Source: Acidovorax sp. SRB_14 (GTDB taxonomy: Bacteria; Pseudomonadota; Gammaproteobacteria; Burkholderiales; Burkholderiaceae_C). From it: a stretch of 46,656 nt of DNA. The stretch's first letter is position 1; every line of letters starts with the position of its first letter. Below, piece by piece: positions 1 to 12,239 of the stretch. The notes under the pieces are model-generated. The model had not been told where the DNA came from and did not search any database. It worked only from the letters and a program-made list of their open reading frames with translations. The position numbers and the translations under genes are program-made. Location of the stretch: assembly GCF_012932145.1 (NCBI RefSeq), contig NZ_MWOK01000023.1:1-46656 (forward strand), written 5' to 3'.

Positions 1-1570
1 GCTGCGCCGGCACGCTGGCGCCCACGGCCGACTCCTGGATCTTGAACATCGCCACGACCTGCGTGAGCTGCTGGGCCTGCTCGCGCAGGCTTTGCGCCGC
101 CGCGGTGCTTTGCTCGACCAGCGCGGCGTTTTGCTGCGTCATCTGGTCCAGGTGGCCCACGGCCTGGTTGACCTGCGAGATGCCCGCGCTCTGCTCGGTC
201 GATGCGGCAGTGATCTCGCCGATCATGTCGGTCACGCGCTGCACCGACTGCACGATGTCGCCCATGGTGGTGCCGGCGTCCGAGACCAGGCGCGTGCCTG
301 CGCCCACCTTGTCGACCGACACGCCGATGAGGTTCTTGATTTCCTTGGCAGCCTCGGCGCTGCGCTGCGCCAGGCTGCGCACCTCGCTGGCCACCACCGC
401 AAAGCCGCGGCCCTGCTCGCCCGCGCGCGCGGCCTCCACCGCGGCGTTGAGCGCCAGGATGTTGGTCTGGAAGGCGATGCCGTCGATCACACCGATGATG
501 TCGGAGATCTTGCGGCTGCTGTCGTTGATCTCTTCCATGGTGGCCACGACCTGGGCCACCACCTCGCCGCCGCGCCGCGCCACGCCCGAGGCACCCGCTG
601 CCAGGCTGCTGGCCTGCTGTGCGCTGCTGGCGCTTTGCGCGATGGTGCTGGTGAACTGCTCCATGGCGGCAGCGGTTTCCTGCAGGTTGCTCGAGGTCTG
701 CTCGGTGCGCGCCGACAGGTCGTGATTGCCGCTGGCGATCTCGGAGCTGGCCACGGCGATGCTGTCGGTGCTCTGGCGCACCTGGTGCACCATGCGCCCA
801 AGCGAGGCGCTCATGGCATAGAGCGAGTGCAGCAACTCGCCAAACTCGTCACCCCGGCCCACCTCGTTGCGCGCGCTCAGGTCGCCCCCGGCAATGCGCG
901 CGGCCAGTGCGTTGGCCTGCGCCAGCGGCTGTTGGATGCTGCGGATGAGCAGAAACGCTCCCGCCGCGACGGCCAGCAGCACCAGGGCCACCGCCGCGGC
1001 GGCGATTTGCAGCGTCGCGGTGCGCGAGGCTGCGATGCTCTGCTGCTGGGCTTGCGCTGCCTGGTGCTGCATTTCCACGAAGTCGCGCAGGGTTTGCAGG
1101 TAGGCGGCCGACGCCGGGTTGTAGGTCTTCTCCACGAACGCGATGGCCTCGTCGTGCTGGCCGCCGGCCTTGAGCTGGCGGGCCTGCGTGCGCGCATCGG
1201 CCATGGCCTTGCGGGCCGCAGCCACCTTGGCCATCTGCGCCCGGTCGGCCTGCGCCAGCGCCATGGCCTCGATCGATTTCTGCACCTCACCGATTTGCGC
1301 GGTGGTGGCCGCCATCGCGTCCTGGAACACCGTCTCGACCCTCGGGTCGCTGCTGACGATGACCGCCTGGGTGCGCGCGGCGTTGGTCTCCGTCAGGCCC
1401 GCCCAGCGGATGGCGGCTTCCACGCGCCGTGCCATCGCCGCAGTGGCCGTGTCGCTCTCGGCCTGCACCTGGGCCGACCGCAGGCCGGCCCACCCCAGCA
1501 CAGCGGCCAGCAGCAGCACGATGGCAAGGACGGACAACCACAGCTTGTGGGCAATGCGGAGTTGCTTCAT
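1..1570 (-). CDS. Methyl-accepting chemotaxis protein, cut at the window edge
   Basis: Inner-membrane chemoreceptor that signals to the CheA/CheW array. Reading the minus strand from ATG at 1570 gives 523 codons without a stop before the window ends, so the C-terminal end is missing but probably short. Visible parts: a first membrane helix at about residues 10-30, a periplasmic region of about 155 residues with alpha-helical composition (4-helix-bundle type), a second helix near 188-212, a HAMP linker containing [18 protein letters not shown], and a long coiled-coil signalling domain with the diagnostic hairpin tip [19 protein letters not shown]. The periplasmic part is poorly conserved, so the ligand cannot be told. 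The 102 bases before parC's 3' end hold its promoter region. Family assignment is certain; the ligand is unknown. Confidence 0.95.
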   Translation of the reverse strand, partial: MKQLRIAHKLWLSVLAIVLLLAAVLGWAGLRSAQVQAESDTATAAMARRVEAAIRWAGLTETNAARTQAVIVSSDPRVETVFQDAMAATTAQIGEVQKSIEAMALAQADRAQMAKVAAARKAMADARTQARQLKAGGQHDEAIAFVEKTYNPASAAYLQTLRDFVEMQHQAAQAQQQSIAASRTATLQIAAAAVALVLLAVAAGAFLLIRSIQQPLAQANALAARIAGGDLSARNEVGRGDEFGELLHSLYAMSASLGRMVHQVRQSTDSIAVASSEIASGNHDLSARTEQTSSNLQETAAAMEQFTSTIAQSASSAQQASSLAAGASGVARRGGEVVAQVVATMEEINDSSRKISDIIGVIDGIAFQTNILALNAAVEAARAGEQGRGFAVVASEVRSLAQRSAEAAKEIKNLIGVSVDKVGAGTRLVSDAGTTMGDIVQSVQRVTDMIGEITAASTEQSAGISQVNQAVGHLDQMTQQNAALVEQSTAAAQSLREQAQQLTQVVAMFKIQESAVGASVPAQ

Positions 1571-1672
1571 CAGGGGCCTTTTTGTTATGTCGACATGTAA
1601 AAGTCGTCGCTAGTCAACCCGCCATTACACCCAAGCCGCCCGACACGCCCTTGCGCTAGATCAAAGGTCTGT

Positions 1673-4015
<2,343 letters not shown>

Positions 4016-4072
4016 GCGGGGCATTCCGTCGTTGGCGCGCGGCGCGGGGCCGGGCCACCAGATTGATCACTC

Positions 4073-4123
4073 TATTTTTGATAGCTATCAGCGCTTACCC
4101 AGTAAGGGCTGGAGGCCAAAAAC
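4073..4123 (+). repeat. Dispersed stem-loop repeat, copy A
   Basis: AT-rich island between parE and parC. It carries GATAGCTATCAGCGCTTA, a CCCA turn, and TAAGGGCTGGAGGCC, so the core folds as AGCGCTTA against TAAGGGCT with one mismatch. It ends next to the parE stop codon. Member of the family with copies near 7643, 19951, 21732, 23537, 31139, 33565, 39698, 43719 and 44881. Confidence 0.8.
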
Positions 4124-4125
4124 AC

Positions 4126-6108
<1,983 letters not shown>

Positions 6109-6116
6109 GGTGGCGG

Positions 6117-6122
6117 ATTGTA
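6117..6122 (-). promoter_or_regulatory. Candidate -10 element of parE
   Basis: TACAAT on the minus strand, 8 bases before the parE start codon. No Shine-Dalgarno sequence lies between, so transcription would start at or next to the ATG. No good -35 was found. Confidence 0.45.
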
Positions 6123-6236
6123 GTGCTGCGCTGCCGCAATAGCTGGATATAAAGACAGGCCCGTGGGCCGTCCCGGCCCGGCCCCCGGGGCGTGCACGCG
6201 TCATGCAGGCGTCAAGCAAACCCCGACGCAATTGGC

Positions 6237-6242
6237 TACATT
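6237..6242 (+). promoter_or_regulatory. Candidate -10 element of the MFS transporter gene
   Basis: TACATT six bases before ATG 6249, with no Shine-Dalgarno sequence between. One of several genes in this window with the same arrangement. Confidence 0.4.
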
Positions 6243-6248
6243 CGCCCG

Positions 6249-7466
6249 ATGCAAACCGAACCGCGCAAACTTTCGATGTTCCAGGTGCTGGCCTGCGGCG
6301 CCGCCATCGTCACCCTGTCGATGGGCATCCGCCACGGCTTTGGCCTGTGGCTGCAGCCGATCACGCAGGAGATGGGCTGGACGCGGCAATCGTTTGCGCT
6401 GGCGCTGGCGATCCAGAACCTGTCGTGGGGCGTCATGGGCATCTTCGCCGGCATGGTGGCCGACCGCTTCGGCGCCTTTCGCGTGCTCGTCGGCGGCGCG
6501 CTGCTCTATGCGCTGGGCCTGGCGGGCATGGCGCTGTCGCCCAGCACCACCTTGTTTGCGCTCACGGCCGGGGTGCTGATCGGAGCGGCCCAGGCCGGCA
6601 CCACCTATGCGGTGATCTATGGCGTGCTGGGGCGCCAGATTGCGCCCGAGCGCCGCTCGTGGGCCATGGGCGTGGCCGCGGCCGCAGGCTCGTTCGGCCA
6701 GTTCCTGATGGTGCCCGTCGAGGGCTTTCTGATCACGCGCCTGGGCTGGCAGGACGCCCTGCTGGCCCTGGCGTTGATGGTGCTGCTGGTGGTGCCGCTG
6801 GCGTTCGGCCTGCGCGAGCCGGGCTTCAAGGGCACGGCGCCCGTGCGCCGCGCCCAGACGGTGGGCCAGGCGCTGGCCGAGGCCTTCCGCTACCCCAGCT
6901 TCCTGCTGCTGACGGCAGGCTACTTTGTCTGCGGCTTCCAGGTGGTGTTCATCGGCGTGCACATGCCCAGCTACCTCAAGGACCACGGCCTGTCGCCCCA
7001 GGTCGCCAGCTATGCGCTGGCGCTGATCGGCCTGTTCAACGTGTTCGGCACCTACATCGCCGGCACGCTGGGCCAGCGCATGCCCAAGCGCAACATCCTG
7101 GCGTTCATCTACTTCGCGCGTGCCGTGGTTATCGGCATCTTCCTGCTGGCGCCGCTCACGCCCGCCAGCGTTTACATCTTCTCCGCCGTGATGGGCGCCT
7201 TGTGGCTGTCCACGGTGCCGCCGACCAATGCCACCATTGCGCAGATCTTTGGCGTGCAGCACCTGTCGATGCTCGGCGGCTTCGTGTTCTTCAGCCACCA
7301 GCTGGGCAGCTTCATGGGAGTGTGGCTCGGCGGCTACCTGTACGACCGCACCGGCAGCTACGATACCGTCTGGATCCTCGCGATCGTGCTCGGCGTCGTG
7401 GCCGGGCTGATCAACCTGCCGGTCAAGGAGCACGCCATCCAGCGCACCGCCCCGCTGCCCGCCTGA
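6249..7466 (+). CDS. Major facilitator superfamily transporter
   Basis: 405-aa inner-membrane carrier with about 12 hydrophobic segments, so a full MFS protein. The N-terminal half has GMVADRFGAFRVLVGG, matching the MFS loop 2-3 signature (G-x3-D-R-x-G), and the GIRHGFGLWLQPI start resembles the monocarboxylate/oxalate-formate group of MFS_1 carriers; that substrate class is inference only. ATG 6249 (MQTEPRK) is chosen because the upstream extension is not hydrophobic and a TACATT hexamer lies just before it. The gene is divergent from parE and is followed after one base by a 54-aa membrane protein that probably shares its mRNA. Confidence 0.9.
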   Translation: MQTEPRKLSMFQVLACGAAIVTLSMGIRHGFGLWLQPITQEMGWTRQSFALALAIQNLSWGVMGIFAGMVADRFGAFRVLVGGALLYALGLAGMALSPSTTLFALTAGVLIGAAQAGTTYAVIYGVLGRQIAPERRSWAMGVAAAAGSFGQFLMVPVEGFLITRLGWQDALLALALMVLLVVPLAFGLREPGFKGTAPVRRAQTVGQALAEAFRYPSFLLLTAGYFVCGFQVVFIGVHMPSYLKDHGLSPQVASYALALIGLFNVFGTYIAGTLGQRMPKRNILAFIYFARAVVIGIFLLAPLTPASVYIFSAVMGALWLSTVPPTNATIAQIFGVQHLSMLGGFVFFSHQLGSFMGVWLGGYLYDRTGSYDTVWILAIVLGVVAGLINLPVKEHAIQRTAPLPA

Positions 7467-7467
7467 C

Positions 7468-7632
7468 ATGTCCACCGACCGCCTGCCCACCGCCCCGCAC
7501 GCCCGCCGCCCCGCCTGGCGCGGCTGGGGGCTGGGCGTGCTCGCGCTGGCGGCGTCGCTCGCGGTGTTTGCGCTGTATTCCGAGCCCGGCTTCATGGTGA
7601 TGCTCGCAGACCAGATGTGGGCCTGCTTCTGA
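7468..7632 (+). CDS. 54-aa single-pass membrane protein
   Basis: Starts one base after the MFS stop codon, so the two are almost certainly translated from one message. The product starts MSTDRLPTAPHARRPAW, has a single hydrophobic stretch (about residues 20-37, GLGVLALAASLAVFAL), and ends YSEPGFMVMLADQMWACF. The conserved-looking tail with Pro, Asp and Trp-Ala-Cys-Phe argues for a selected peptide and not chance. No known domain recognised. It may be a small partner or stabiliser of the carrier, which is inference from adjacency. Repeat copy B begins right after it. Confidence 0.6.
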   Translation: MSTDRLPTAPHARRPAWRGWGLGVLALAASLAVFALYSEPGFMVMLADQMWACF

Positions 7633-7642
7633 CGCATTTCCC

Positions 7643-7695
7643 ATGAAAACAGCCTCCAGCGCTTATCCATAAAACGCTGGCAGCTACATAAACAA
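7643..7695 (-). repeat. Dispersed stem-loop repeat, copy B
   Basis: In the intergenic region between the small membrane protein and the methyltransferase. Read on the minus strand it gives TAGCTGCCAGCG, then TTTTATGGATAAGCGCTGGAGGC, followed by TTTTC. The order matches copy A with the opposite orientation. Confidence 0.75.
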
Positions 7696-7709
7696 TAGTA
7701 AGGACCTGC

Positions 7710-8264
7710 ATGCACGGCTCTGAAACCCCTTCCGACTGGGTGCGGCGCTGGTCGCATCTGGTGCCGCCCGGCGCCCCGGTGCTCGACGTCGCCTGCGGCC
7801 TGGGCCGCCACCTGCGCTGGTTTGCCCTGCGCGGCCACCCGGTCACGGGCGTGGACCGTGCACCGCAAGCCGCCGAGGCCGCGGCGGCCGTGGGCGAGGC
7901 GGTCTGCGCCGACATCGAGAACGGCCCCTGGCCGTTTGCCGGACGCCAGTTCGGCGCCGTGGTGGTGACGAACTACCTCTGGCGGCCGCTGTGGCCCACG
8001 CTGGTCGCCAGCGTGGCGCCGGGCGGCGTGCTGCTCTGCGAGACCTTTGCCAGCGGCAACGAAACCGTCGGCAGGCCCTCGCGCCCGGACTTTCTGCTCC
8101 AGCCAGGCGAGCTGCTCTCCACCTGCGCAGGCCTGCGCGTGGTGGCCTACGAAGACGGCTACCTGGACGCGCCCGCGCGCTTCGTGCAGCGCATCGCCGC
8201 CGTGCGGGCCTCCTCCGAGGCCGCTGCGCCCGCGCGCCACGGGCTGGCCGGCGGCTCTAGTTAG
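7710..8264 (+). CDS. SAM-dependent methyltransferase, class I
   Basis: 184 aa; small Rossmann-fold methyltransferase. Motif I is VLDVACGLGRH at residues 24-34, followed by the acidic end of strand 2 in VTGVDRAP and a motif IV-like VVVTNYLW. It resembles the TehB/UbiG-like methyltransferases usually annotated only by fold; the substrate is not deducible. The start is preceded by AAGGA at about nine bases. The stop codon TAG doubles as the start of a TAGAAT hexamer that probably serves as the -10 of dapA, so the gene ends inside the dapA promoter. Confidence 0.85.
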   Translation: MHGSETPSDWVRRWSHLVPPGAPVLDVACGLGRHLRWFALRGHPVTGVDRAPQAAEAAAAVGEAVCADIENGPWPFAGRQFGAVVVTNYLWRPLWPTLVASVAPGGVLLCETFASGNETVGRPSRPDFLLQPGELLSTCAGLRVVAYEDGYLDAPARFVQRIAAVRASSEAAAPARHGLAGGSS

Positions 8265-8267
8265 AAT
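8262..8267 (+). promoter_or_regulatory. Candidate -10 element of dapA
   Basis: TAGAAT 27 bases before the dapA ATG, overlapping the stop codon of the methyltransferase. No clear -35. Confidence 0.4.
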
Positions 8268-8294
8268 GCCCTTTTACCGTTTTGCACTGCGGAC

Positions 8295-9191
8295 ATGACC
8301 CTACCTAGCGCCCCCCTCACCGGCAGCATCGTCGCCCTCGCCACCCCCATGCACGCGGATGGCAGCGTGGACTACCCCGCCCTGCGCAAACTGATCGACT
8401 GGCACATTGCCGAAGGCACCGACTGCATCGGCGTGGTGGGCACCACGGGCGAGTCCCCCACGGTCAACGTCGAGGAGCACTGCGAGATCATCCGCGTCAG
8501 CGTCGAGCAGGCCGCCAAGCGCGTGCCCATCATGGCCGGCTGCGGTGCCAACTCCACCGCCGAAGCCATCGAGCTGGCCCGGTTCGCCAAGAAGGTCGGC
8601 GCCGACAGCCAGTTGCAGGTCGTGCCCTACTACAACAAGCCCACGCAAGAGGGCCAGTACCAGCACTTCAAGGCCATCGCCGAGGCCACGGGCGACCTGC
8701 CCACCGTGCTCTACAACGTGCCCGGCCGCTCGGTGGCCGACATGCAGCACGACACCGTGCTGCGCCTGGCGCAGGTGCCGGGCATCATCGGCATCAAGGA
8801 GGCCACGGGCAACATCGAGCGCGCGCAGTGGCTGATCCGCGACCTGCCGAAAAACTTCGCCGTGTACTCGGGCGACGACCCCACCGCCGTCGCGCTGATG
8901 CTGTGCGGCGGCCATGGCAACGTGAGCGTCACCGCCAACGTGGCGCCGCGCCTGATGAGCCAGCTGTGCCAGGCCGCCCTGGCCGGCGACGTGCGCCGCG
9001 CCATGGAGATCCAGTTCCAGCTGATGCCCGTGCACAAGAACCTGTTCATCGAGGCCAACCCCATCCCCCTCAAGTGGGCCATGGCCCGCATGGGCCTGTG
9101 CGGCGGCACCATGCGCCTGCCCATGACGCCGCTCGCCCCCCACAACGAAGCCGTGGTCGAAGGCGCGCTGCGCGACAGCGGCCTGCTCTGA
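8295..9191 (+). CDS. dapA: 4-hydroxy-tetrahydrodipicolinate synthase
   Basis: Condenses pyruvate with aspartate-semialdehyde, the first committed step toward diaminopimelate and lysine; cytosolic. 298 aa, the usual length. Key residues: the Schiff-base lysine in [11 protein letters not shown] (Lys168), the tyrosine of VLYNVPGR (Tyr140), and the GTTGE loop at 50-53. [10 protein letters not shown] is the conserved substrate-proximal stretch. It is followed after 40 bases by bamC, an order seen in many betaproteobacteria, where the outer-membrane assembly lipoprotein follows dapA. Confidence 0.97.
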   Translation: MTLPSAPLTGSIVALATPMHADGSVDYPALRKLIDWHIAEGTDCIGVVGTTGESPTVNVEEHCEIIRVSVEQAAKRVPIMAGCGANSTAEAIELARFAKKVGADSQLQVVPYYNKPTQEGQYQHFKAIAEATGDLPTVLYNVPGRSVADMQHDTVLRLAQVPGIIGIKEATGNIERAQWLIRDLPKNFAVYSGDDPTAVALMLCGGHGNVSVTANVAPRLMSQLCQAALAGDVRRAMEIQFQLMPVHKNLFIEANPIPLKWAMARMGLCGGTMRLPMTPLAPHNEAVVEGALRDSGLL

Positions 9192-9231
9192 CACACCCTT
9201 CGCTCTTGTCCGCATTTCCAAGGATTTCTGC

Positions 9232-10320
9232 GTGAACCCTACTGCACGACTGGGCCTGCTGGGCCTGACCATTGCGCTGTCCGCCTGTTCGGCGCTGGAT
9301 GGCGAAAAAATCGACTACAAGAGTGCCACCAAAGGCCCCACCCTCGAAGTGCCGCCCGACCTGCAACAACTCTCGCGCGAGAGCCGCTACACGGTTCCGG
9401 GCGGCGTGGTGTCTGCCAACGCGCTGCAGGCCGGCCAGGCCGCCCAGCCGTCGGCCACCAGCACTGCGGCCGCCGCCGCGCTGGGCGACGTGCGCATCGA
9501 GCGCGACGGCAACCAGCGCTGGCTGGTCGTCAAGCGCCCCGCCGACCAGCTCTGGGACCCGGTGCGCGAGTTCTGGACCGAGAACGGCTTCACGCTCGCG
9601 CTCGACCAGTCCAACGTCGGCATCATGGAAACCGACTGGGCCGAAAACCGCGCCAAGCTGCCGCAGGACATCATCCGCTCGACGCTTGGCAAGGTGTTCG
9701 AGTCTCTGTATTCCACCGGCGAGCGCGACAAGTTCCGCACCCGCCTGGAACGCGCTGCCGACGGCAGCACCGAGATCTACATCAGCCACCGCGGCATGGT
9801 CGAGGTCTACACCAGCGCAGCCAAGGACAGCACCATCTGGCAGCCGCGCCCGGTGAGCCCCGAGCTGGAAACCGAATTCCTGCGCCGCCTGATGGTCAAG
9901 CTCGGCGTGAGCGAAGAGCAATCCAAGGCGATTGCGGCCGCGCCGGTGCAACTGCCGCCGAGCGCGCGCATGGCCACCGTGGCGGGCGCCCCGGTACTGC
10001 AGCTCGACGAAGGCTTTGACCGCGCCTGGCGCCGCATCGGGCTGGCCCTGGACCGCACCGGCTTCACCGTCGAAGACCGCGACCGCAGCCAGGGCGTGTA
10101 TTTCGTGCGCTACGTGGCACCGGGCACCGACAAGGAGAAAGAAGGCTTCTTCAGCAAGCTGTTTGGCTCCAAGGGTGCGACGCCCCCGCTCAAGTACCGC
10201 GTGGTGGTGCGCAGCGAAGGCAATGCCAGCACGGTGTCGGTGCTCAATGCGGCCGGTGCGCCGGAAACCTCGGCCAATGCCCAAAGCATCGTGCGCGTTC
10301 TCGCCGCCGACCTGAAGTAA
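9232..10320 (+). CDS. bamC: Outer membrane assembly lipoprotein BamC
   Basis: Lipoprotein of the BAM complex, which inserts beta-barrel proteins into the outer membrane. 362 aa with GTG start 9232 and AAGGA eight bases upstream. Lipobox LSAC with Cys19. The N-terminal disordered part contains DYKSATKGPTLEVPPDL, matching the BamC segment that lies across BamD (P-x-L-E-V-P-P-D-L), and is followed by two helix-grip domains. The C-terminal domain is longer in sequence than E. coli NlpB because of a charged insert (DKEKEGFFSKLFGSKGA). Position directly after dapA supports the call. Confidence 0.93.
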   Translation: MNPTARLGLLGLTIALSACSALDGEKIDYKSATKGPTLEVPPDLQQLSRESRYTVPGGVVSANALQAGQAAQPSATSTAAAAALGDVRIERDGNQRWLVVKRPADQLWDPVREFWTENGFTLALDQSNVGIMETDWAENRAKLPQDIIRSTLGKVFESLYSTGERDKFRTRLERAADGSTEIYISHRGMVEVYTSAAKDSTIWQPRPVSPELETEFLRRLMVKLGVSEEQSKAIAAAPVQLPPSARMATVAGAPVLQLDEGFDRAWRRIGLALDRTGFTVEDRDRSQGVYFVRYVAPGTDKEKEGFFSKLFGSKGATPPLKYRVVVRSEGNASTVSVLNAAGAPETSANAQSIVRVLAADLK

Positions 10321-10331
10321 AGCGCGGCGCC

Positions 10332-11117
10332 ATGCTGCGCTTCAGGAGCCTGGGCAGCGGCAGCTCAGGCAATGCCACCGTGGTCGAGGGGCGCAGCGGC
10401 GCCCTGGTGCAGCGCCTGCTGGTCGACTGCGGCTTGGGGCTGCGCCAGCTGCAGGCCCGCCTGGGGCTGGCGGGTCTGGCGCTGGACCAGATCGACGCCC
10501 TTTTCATCACCCACGAGCACTCGGACCACATCGGCTGCGCGCGGGCGCTCGCCCTGCGCGAGCGCATCCCCGTCTGGATGAGTGCGGGCACGTATGCCGC
10601 GTTGGGCGAGCCCGAGTTCGACGGCCTGCTCCACCTCGCCTGCGACGGCGAGGCCATCGACCTCGGAAGCTTCGAGGCCCGGCCCTTCACCGTGCCGCAC
10701 GATGCGCGCGAGCCCCTGCAGCTGCGCTGCAGCGACGGCGCATCGCACCTGGGCGTGGTGACCGATCTGGGCCATGCCTCCGACCACGTACTGCGCGAAC
10801 TCGCAGGCTGCCATGCCTTGCTGCTGGAATCGAACCACGATCCCGAGTTGCTGGAGGCGTCGCGGTATCCAGCCTTCCTCAAGCGCCGGGTGGGCGGCGC
10901 CTATGGTCACCTTGCGAATGCCGCCGCAGCGGACATCCTGCGTGCGGTGTGCCATCCCGGACTGCAATGCGTGGTCGGGGCGCACCTGAGTGCCCACAAC
11001 AACCGCGCCGAGCTGGTACAGGCAGCCCTCGCCGCTGCCATGGGCTGGAGTCCCTCGGACATCGGCATTGCCCATCCGCTGTCCGGCACCGACTGGCTGA
11101 GCGTGCCCTTAGGCTGA
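10332..11117 (+). CDS. Metallo-beta-lactamase-fold hydrolase, YycJ/WalJ-like
   Basis: 261 aa. The N-terminus LGSGSSGNAT and the metal motif HEHSDH (residues 61-66) are typical of the small MBL hydrolases related to YycJ/WalJ, proposed double-strand DNA exonucleases; that function is from family knowledge. Further metal ligands are likely in VTDLGHA, ESNHD and the late GAHLSAHNN stretch. It starts 11 bases after bamC and is probably co-transcribed. Convergent with the Ala-rich lipoprotein gene across a terminator. Confidence 0.88.
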   Translation: MLRFRSLGSGSSGNATVVEGRSGALVQRLLVDCGLGLRQLQARLGLAGLALDQIDALFITHEHSDHIGCARALALRERIPVWMSAGTYAALGEPEFDGLLHLACDGEAIDLGSFEARPFTVPHDAREPLQLRCSDGASHLGVVTDLGHASDHVLRELAGCHALLLESNHDPELLEASRYPAFLKRRVGGAYGHLANAAAADILRAVCHPGLQCVVGAHLSAHNNRAELVQAALAAAMGWSPSDIGIAHPLSGTDWLSVPLG

Positions 11118-11136
11118 TGCCCCTTGCGCACTGGCG

Positions 11137-11170
11137 AAAAAAAACCCCGACCCAAAGGGGTGCGGGGTTT
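11137..11170 (-). terminator. Rho-independent terminator of the Ala-rich lipoprotein gene
   Basis: Arms AAACCCCG and CGGGGTTT enclose a 13-base loop. On the minus strand the hairpin is followed by eight T residues, so it acts on the leftward gene. On the plus strand only a short T run follows; it may weakly stop the dapA-bamC message as well. Confidence 0.85.
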
Positions 11171-11217
11171 GTGCCAGAGCGCCAGCCGCAGAGGCCTGGC
11201 GCCCGGACCGCTGCGAC

Positions 11218-11508
11218 TTACTTGGAAGCAGGGGCAGGTGCAGCAGCGGCTGCTGCAGCAGCGTCGGCAGAAGCCTTGGCAGCGTCGGCAGCTTCAGCAG
11301 CAGCCTTGGCAGCGTCGTCAGCAGCAGCGGCCGCAGGAGCGGTGGCATCGGCAGCGGGTGCAGCGGCAGGAGCTTCTGCGGGTGCGGGTGCAGGTGCAGG
11401 CACTTCGACGGGAGCAGGTGCAGGCGCAGAAACGGGCTCTTCCTTCTTGCCGCAGGCAGCGAGGGCGGCGACAGCGATCAGGGAGGCCAGGACGAGGGTC
11501 TTGTTCAT
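11218..11508 (-). CDS. Small alanine-rich lipoprotein
   Basis: 96 aa. A clear lipoprotein signal with lipobox LAAC (Cys19), then KKEEP, an Ala-Pro-rich stretch rich in valine and glutamate up to about residue 50, then a helical Ala/Asp/Lys tract (DDAAKAAAEAADAAKASAD). The composition resembles periplasmic or outer-membrane spacer lipoproteins of this bacterial group; no enzyme domain. It has its own promoter (TATAAT upstream at 11623-11628) and strong terminator, so it is a monocistronic, probably abundant product. The GCA/GCC/GCT-rich DNA is internally repetitive and prone to slippage. Confidence 0.85.
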   Translation of the reverse strand: MNKTLVLASLIAVAALAACGKKEEPVSAPAPAPVEVPAPAPAPAEAPAAAPAADATAPAAAAADDAAKAAAEAADAAKASADAAAAAAAAPAPASK

Positions 11509-11622
11509 TTCAGGTTTCCTTGGTGGACGTACAAAAAATTGGATGCCACAACGCCAGCGCTCTTGCAGCTAGGCTACGCTCTGGCAGAGTTTGCGCAACG
11601 CGCGTTTTCTACTCGATCGATG

Positions 11623-11628
11623 ATTATA
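11623..11628 (-). promoter_or_regulatory. Candidate promoter -10 of the Ala-rich lipoprotein gene
   Basis: Perfect TATAAT on the minus strand, giving a leader of about 108 bases before the lipoprotein ATG. TTGACG lies only nine bases upstream, too close to be the -35. The 208-base gap between genes 11509-11716 otherwise holds no gene. It includes a short TAGCTGCAAGAGCGCTGG sequence that may be a repeat remnant. Confidence 0.5.
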
Positions 11629-11716
11629 TTGGGAATTCGTCAATCCTGACTAACACTGACGCCCCCTTGCTGCTACCAAACGTTGCGTGCATCGGACGCT
11701 TTTCCGCAGGGGCAGC

Positions 11717-12238
11717 CTACAACCCCAATGTGCTGGCCGGAAAGCCCGGTGCGCTCTTGTTGCGCAGCCATCCGCACAGTGCCTCGCCCAGCAGGACACG
11801 CCGCTCGGGCTCGCTGCCGCTGATGCCAGTGCAGCGCTCCGGGTCCCACCGCTGCAGCGTCCAGCCCGGCGACCAGATGGCGCTGGGAATGTCCAGCGGG
11901 TCCGCCGCAGCGCAGGCACGGCAGGTCACGATGTGGTCCCAGGTGCGGCGCCAGGACACGAAGCGGGCGTGGCGCCGCACCACCTCGTCGTAGCTGCGCG
12001 CCAGCACGTTGAAGCGCCGCCCCGTGCGGGACCATGCCTGCAGCGCGTCGGCCACCGCTCGCTCGCCCAGCGGCCAGTCGTGAAAATTCGCATCGCTGAT
12101 GGTGATCTCGCGCCACCCCTCGCGGGCGGCGGTGGCAAACGCATCGCGCACCCGTTGCTGGAATTGCGTGCGCCCACTGAACCGGCCCTGGGGCAGTGGA
12201 GCCTCCAACCCCTCGTACAGGTTCGGTGATACGGGCAT
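11717..12238 (-). CDS. Conserved hypothetical protein downstream of roxA
   Basis: 173 aa from ATG 12238, placed one base after the roxA stop, which makes translational coupling likely; a longer reading to 12283 would overlap roxA. No known motif recognised. Visible: an N-terminal NLYEG, a central stretch EITISDANFHDWPLGERAV, then WRRTWDHIVTCRAC with two cysteines and GWTLQRWDPERCTG. The pattern of a strand-Asp-x-x-x-x-Asp-Trp and a basic helix might suggest a phospholipase-D-like or nuclease-like fold, but no HKD motif is present and I would not name it. Its operon with roxA hints at a role linked to ribosomes or translation. Confidence 0.75.
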   Translation of the reverse strand: MPVSPNLYEGLEAPLPQGRFSGRTQFQQRVRDAFATAAREGWREITISDANFHDWPLGERAVADALQAWSRTGRRFNVLARSYDEVVRRHARFVSWRRTWDHIVTCRACAAADPLDIPSAIWSPGWTLQRWDPERCTGISGSEPERRVLLGEALCGWLRNKSAPGFPASTLGL

Positions 12239-12239
12239 G

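Noticed and set aside
6138-6160. AATAGCTGGATATAAAG as a repeat copy upstream of the MFS gene
   Set aside because: Only TAGCT and flanking A/T residues match; the core GCGC and stem end are missing.
11537-11575. TAGCTGCAAGAGCGCTGG on the minus strand as a truncated repeat
   Set aside because: Only the left part matches; the outer ends and the turn are not recognisable.
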